From contig CM060064.1 of assembly GCA_030533445.1 (NCBI GenBank), positions 20,109,626-20,173,625 on the forward strand: a stretch of 64,000 nt of DNA, given 5' to 3'. The notes under the pieces are model-generated. The model had not been told where the DNA came from. It saw only the letters and a list, made by a program, of their open reading frames with translations, and searched no databases. Position 1 is the first letter of the stretch. Every line of letters begins with the position of its first letter. This document shows positions 53,401-59,400 of this stretch, piece by piece. Source of the DNA: Cyprinodon diabolis (Eukaryota; Chordata; Actinopteri; Cyprinodontiformes; Cyprinodontidae). The position numbers were made by a program, and so were the translations under genes.

Positions 53401-56400
53401 TATATAAATAAACTGAATTGAATTGGATAGCGCGTTGTCAGTCAGACGTTTAAACTGTTATCTGCTAATCAGTATCAGCCGACATTGATCCTGCCACCCA
53501 CCTGCCGCGCAGTGCTACACATGCTGCAGGACCACACATGGATCATGGCAGCAGCGGCTGCGGAAAATAACCTGGAATGGTCCGGTACTGCGCGTTTAAC
53601 TCTGACAAACTGCTCTGATGTTCCATCTGTGCTTGTGCAGAAATGTGTCTTTGTGCGCAGAGCTCTGAGTCTGCGCTTCCTCGGATGAAAAAAAAGGACT
53701 AAAAATATCACATATCATGCTGTCTAAAATGCAACTAAGACTAATAGTTTTCGTCCTGAAGAATAAAGGCTGATTTCAGAAACCAGGTCGTCTGCCTGTG
53801 TGTCACAGTGAACGCAGACATGCCCCCCCGCCCCTGCCACACAGAGAGAAACACACACCTCTTTTGTGATCACTCCATCAGTCCTGACACACATGATGCG
53901 GTAACCTTTAACTCCACCAGGCGGAGGGTCCCAGCTGATGTGGGCAGAGTTATGAGTGATGTCTGAAAACTGGAGATTCCTGGGAGGACTGAGAGGCACT
54001 GATAAGAAAATATAGCAGTGTTAGAGCATTAAATATGTTCTTGGAAATCTGATGTTTTCATAACATGCCACAGCAAAACCAATGAAGAGGCCTTTCTCAT
54101 GACATCAGTGACCCAAAACAACATTCTTATCATTTAAAATGAATGAGCCCAAGTTCTTTTTGTGTGTTTTTAAGCTTGAGTTTGAGTCAACTTTAAAATC
54201 TCTAATCAACACTTTATGTGGTTTTTAAAGGGTAACTATAAGTGCATAACTTTAGTTTAAAAATAAAAGAAAGAAAAAACTTTTCTGAAAAGAAAATTTG
54301 GAGCTGAAAACAAATTAAACTGAAAAATAATTTTTGAAACTGAAAAAAAGATCTAAAACTGAAAAATAAACTTTGAAACTGAAAAACCACTTATTTATTA
54401 AAGTTTTGAGTAAATAAACAAATGTATTAATAGCAGTAGTAGCAATTTTACATATTTTATTAGTGTATACATCAATATTCTCTTTTAATTTCTTTTTAAG
54501 TTTCTTTTTGTTTTGCTTAAAACCAAATCTTTTTTTAAACATAATTTATTACCTCAACTTAGCTGTATAAACACAAGTTTTGAAAACTAAACAACAGATT
54601 GTTTTAACCTTGGTAATGATCATGTAATACATAAACTCCTCTGTGCCTGGTGATGTCACTGTAGGAAAACTTCTGTGTTCTTTGGGGCCGATCCAGATTA
54701 CCCATTATCCATTATTATTTTTATTTATCGGATTATGCTTTGAATTCCAAATAGAGAAACAAAGCTAATTAAGCAGTAGATGGAATCAGCCCTGTGCCTC
54801 CATGGAGAGACACGATTAAAGCTGGGTAGAACACACATTGTGCAGAGATCCTCCCTGTCAACTGAGCAGTGAAACATAAACATCTAGAAACATCTAGAGA
54901 TCCAGTCCAGTTTATTAGAAGACAGTGAAAGCAAAAGTAAAACATCATATTGGGTCTATATATATTGGAATCAGTGTTAGAATAAAATGTCTTCTCTTGT
55001 ATTTCCTTCAAAATGTATATTAAGAAGTTAATACTTGTTTACATCCTGTTTCTTGATTGAATGATTCTGAAATATAGTGTTATTACCAATAAGCGGCTTA
55101 CTTTTCATGTCAGTCACCAGATTTGATATGTCAATTTTAGTTTTTGACACTGTGATACTACCAAAAATATTTTGTAATCTAGCAAGGTGACTTTGTTTAT
55201 TAATTAAAATAATAAATATTAAAGGTACAGAGGAAGTTATTCTTTTTCCAGGTGGATCATCAAAATAAGTGGTCCTCCTAATTGTCAATCATTCTGGTGA
55301 TATCTTTACATAAGGCCATCCTATGTGCTCATCTGCATTTTCACTTACCAGTGTTGAGACTGACATAGTGGAAAAATTGCAAATTCTTCTTTTGGAAAGT
55401 AAGCTTGTATGAGCAAATAGCAGCAAATAGCAACTTTTAAACAGAGGGTGAACGAGGAGAAATGGCCTTGTGCACAGTCTCGCACCTGTTTAATAGGTGT
55501 ACCCTTTCAGAAGCAGGTACAGGGTTGTGCATATGAATTTTATTTTTTTTTAAGTGGAGAGGGCAGGTCTTTTCTAGCCCGAAATAGTCCTACTCAATTC
55601 TAGTCAGAATATGAGTCTGATACTGCTCCATAGAGCTGTGATTATGGGGCGTGTTTCGAACGAACCAGGAAAAAAAACGCCTCTGCACTCAATTGGATAG
55701 ACCTACAACCAATAAGAGCAACGGAGTGCGTGACGTATGTTAAGCGACGCATAGTTCTTGTCAACAAAAATCAAAGCGTGCAGTTGCACGCCTAGAATAA
55801 GAACATGAGCCTTGATCGCGTTTCTCTGTTCCTCTTTTAAAATTAATTTGCTGTCGATATCTTCTAGAACAGACCTAATAGCAGAATCTACTCACCCCAA
55901 CTCTCCAGCGACAGCCATTGTTGTTGTCACCCAAGCGCGCTTTGGTCACATGGTTGATTACATTACTGTTGATCATCTGTCCATCATCGTATAAAGCCCG
56001 CCCTGACAATTTGATTGGCCCGCCAGATATTGTGCGAGCATACTCGCGCTACTATTGAGCAATGCCAGACTTCCCGACCTCAAACGTTGTGGGCGGGACT
56101 AAGTTCGGAATGGAATGGCTTGGTCTTTTCAAAAATTCATGAAAATCCTCTACTACACCTTTATGATAAATTCTGTTCCTATTCATTAAACTGATAGGAA
56201 CATGCAGTTTCCTAATGAGACATGCTTTTAAATTGGAATATAATATATCAAACTGAGACCAAGCAAAAACAGGCAAGAAAATCAAATTAAAATAGAACCA
56301 TTGCTATGAGAAGGCACATGCATTACCCACATGTTGCTTCCTGATTTGTTATTGGCTCACTGGCCTCCTCTCCATACATAGCATAAACAGTGACAGCATA

Positions 56401-59400
56401 TTCTGTGTTGGGCGCCAAGTCACTCAGCTCCACCTCAGTTACTCCATTAGCTACATTAACCTGGGGACAACACTTTAAAACATAAATAAAAATTACTTTA
56501 TGAGAAAAAAAAAAAAACATTATTCTTGTCTGTTTATTAATTGTCTTACCCCATTGTTGTTCAAGTCTCCATCAACTGTTAGAGGAGAATAGAGCACTGT
56601 GTAGCCAGAGACTCCATCCACACGGCTCCATCTGGCTCTCATGCTGCTGTGAGTAATATCTAACAGCTGGAGGCGGCTCACTGATGGGAGAGGCACTGCA
56701 CACACAAAACAAGACATTCTCTCATGTATAAAGGAATAAATATTTGAAATCAAGCTTATGTTTGACTCCTGATAAATGCATTATTCAAGGAGGTTTTGGC
56801 CAGAAGACTTTAAATATTTTGTTACCAGAGGAAGGCAGGCAGGTATTTTAGGTTTTCACTAAAAGTAAATCTGTAATCCTATTTGGGGGTACAGTATGTC
56901 TCCACCTGCTTTTCACATCTGTAGACTGGATTAGCTCTTAAGTCTTGCCACAAGTCCCAAGCTAGATCTGGAACTCTTTCTGGGCTTTGATCCTTTACAG
57001 CTTTAACTGTATGTTTGGCTTACTGTGTGTTTAATTTTGCTACTGGAAGGTAAACATTTGCCTGAGCTTTGTGGAAAAAGGTTTCCTTCAAGAATTGCTC
57101 TATTTGGTACATAAACAACTCTTTCCAATTTACCTGTCCTTGCTGAAAAAAAAAAAGTGTCCGTACAACATGATGGTGCCACCACCATGCTTTATAGTTG
57201 AACTAGTGGGTTAATGTTGATACATAGCCTTATTTTTTTTACTGCACACAGTTTTTATTTAGTCCCCTAAATAACAAAAAGGAAACTTGAAACTAGAACT
57301 CTATATTTCATTGTTCTTCTTCTTGTTAGACTTCTATGCAGGTAATTATTATCTTTCTAAGAGATTCTCCAAACAGAACTGTGAATCTCCATAAAGTGAC
57401 AAGAAAATGTGAAAACATTTAACCTATATGTCTTTTTAATCCCACTTTTCAAAAAAAAAAAAAATATTGCTTTATATCACACAACTCTATGAACCTAGTT
57501 TAAACAAGCACACATAGTAAAAATGAATGTATTTCTATGTAACTACACTTCAATAACAGGCTGATTCTAATGGAGTAAAGTTATTCAAGCAACCAATTCT
57601 CATTCTAACATTAATCTTTATAGATGTCTTGATACTGAACTTACAGGTGGTTTCTGACCCTCTTAGAGCTTCACTTGTTTCATCCTCATACACGGCAAAC
57701 ACAGCGAGCTGGTACTCGGTTAGAGAGCTGAGATGCTCTAACACCACAGAGGTCTCACTGCCAGGCATGACAACCTAATGTGTAAAAGAATTAGTCAAAG
57801 GAGGAGAGAGGGATGAAAGGAACAGAAGTATAGAAATTAATATGGATCAGTTCACCTTGAAAGGATTATATTTGTATATTATATAAGCGTGGTCGTGTAT
57901 GGGCTCATTAAGTTGGAAAAAGCATGATCACATGTACTATTTCTGGTCCCAATAAAATCCTAACACAAAACATTTCATAACTTCTATGCACTTCTATTTT
58001 GGATGTTTATGCATATCTTTCAAAAAGCTATTTAAGTTTTGGGCATTCCTTTTACATTTTTACCCTGGAAAAACAGACACTGAAAGACATACTCTGCTTG
58101 TTTGATAAAGAAAACATCAGAAAATAGACCCTTACAGCTACACTCACAAGACAACATTTTACCTTTTCACAGCATCATTCCATCGTTTAAATAGACAGCA
58201 CTACCATTTATTAGATGTGTAGTTTCACTAAATTTAAACAAGTGTCTGCATTCAGCACAGTACTGGTTTCAATACTTATCCACAGCCAGCTCTGGCAAAC
58301 CAGAGCAATAAGGTAAGTATTAGGGAAAAACAACAACAACAACAAAAAAACAACAGCAAAATGCCTATCCTCTGTTACCACCAACAGCTCAACTTTAAAT
58401 GATTTTCATCACACTTCCACAAATACTTTGGGTCACAATAAAATACAGATTTTATCAAAGCTTCTGCAAATGGCTGCTATTTCTTAATTTCAACTACTAA
58501 ACAAAAAAGATTAATTAAATGTATAGAGCGATGTTTTCAGTTACAGAAGGAACACAGCATTTACCTCCTGTGACTCTCCTCCCTGAGCAGGGCGATAAAC
58601 CACTCTGTACGTCTCTACATTTCCAGGCGCAGGACCCCATGACACGCGAAAGCTCTGAGCTGTGGTCTCTGACGTTTCCAGGCTGTGTGGCATTCCCATT
58701 TTTTGTGGCGTAAATTCTGGACACAACATATGTAAACACAAGGATGATTTGGAGGAAAATTAAATATAAAATTCAGTAATATAAGCACAAGTGAGGAGAC
58801 TTGTAACAAATATAGTTTAATGAACAATCCTGGTAGGAAGAAAATACACGTGGAGGTGGGAGGGGTCATTGATGATGTTACAGGCTAAGAACACGCAGAG
58901 CTGGGATGAAATGTCTTTCAAAACGGGCAAAAGAAAGATCCATTTGTCAGCCGCATAACGAGGAGTCTTCCAATCCGAACAGACCACGGCGCTGCAATAT
59001 GACGTAACCAGCCAACAAACCTGGCCCTCGTAGGGCACGGCCTCTGATATTGAAGTCTGCAATAGACTCCACTATTCAGGCGTTTTTAACTGTAATACCC
59101 TCTATTTCATGTTTTGGAAAATTATCCTTTTTAGATGTGAAATATATTTGTGCGATCCTCCTAACCAGATCTGGTGAGAGTTTCTTTTTTTTAGCTAACT
59201 CAGCTAATTAATCAGAGCTGATACTGCTGATGTGATTGGCTAAAAGCTTGACATGGGAGGCAGGTGTTAGTTGGTGATTTACCAAATCAGCTCAAAGAAT
59301 TGTTCTGAATGACCCTGTCTTTTGCAAACCCTTTCCACTGGAGCCTTTTCAGACAAACAGAGCACAAAATTCAAATTGAACAATACTTATCAATCTGGCT

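Larger units (their letters stand above)
48566..53427 (+). mobile_element. L2 (Maui-like) LINE, nearly full length, defective
   Basis: Non-LTR retrotransposon, antisense to col14a1 in the FN3 repeat 3 intron. In order: 5' UTR, ORF1 (48835-49698), endonuclease and RT parts of ORF2, and a 3' UTR ending CTTGAGATGACATGTGTTGT, TTGGCGCTATATAAATAAA and a CTGAATTGAATTG tail, the short tandem-repeat end characteristic of the CR1/L2 group. The 5' edge is approximate. ORF2 is broken at about 49902, 50753 and 52640, so it cannot mobilise itself. The good state of ORF1 suggests a fairly young insertion. Confidence 0.9.
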
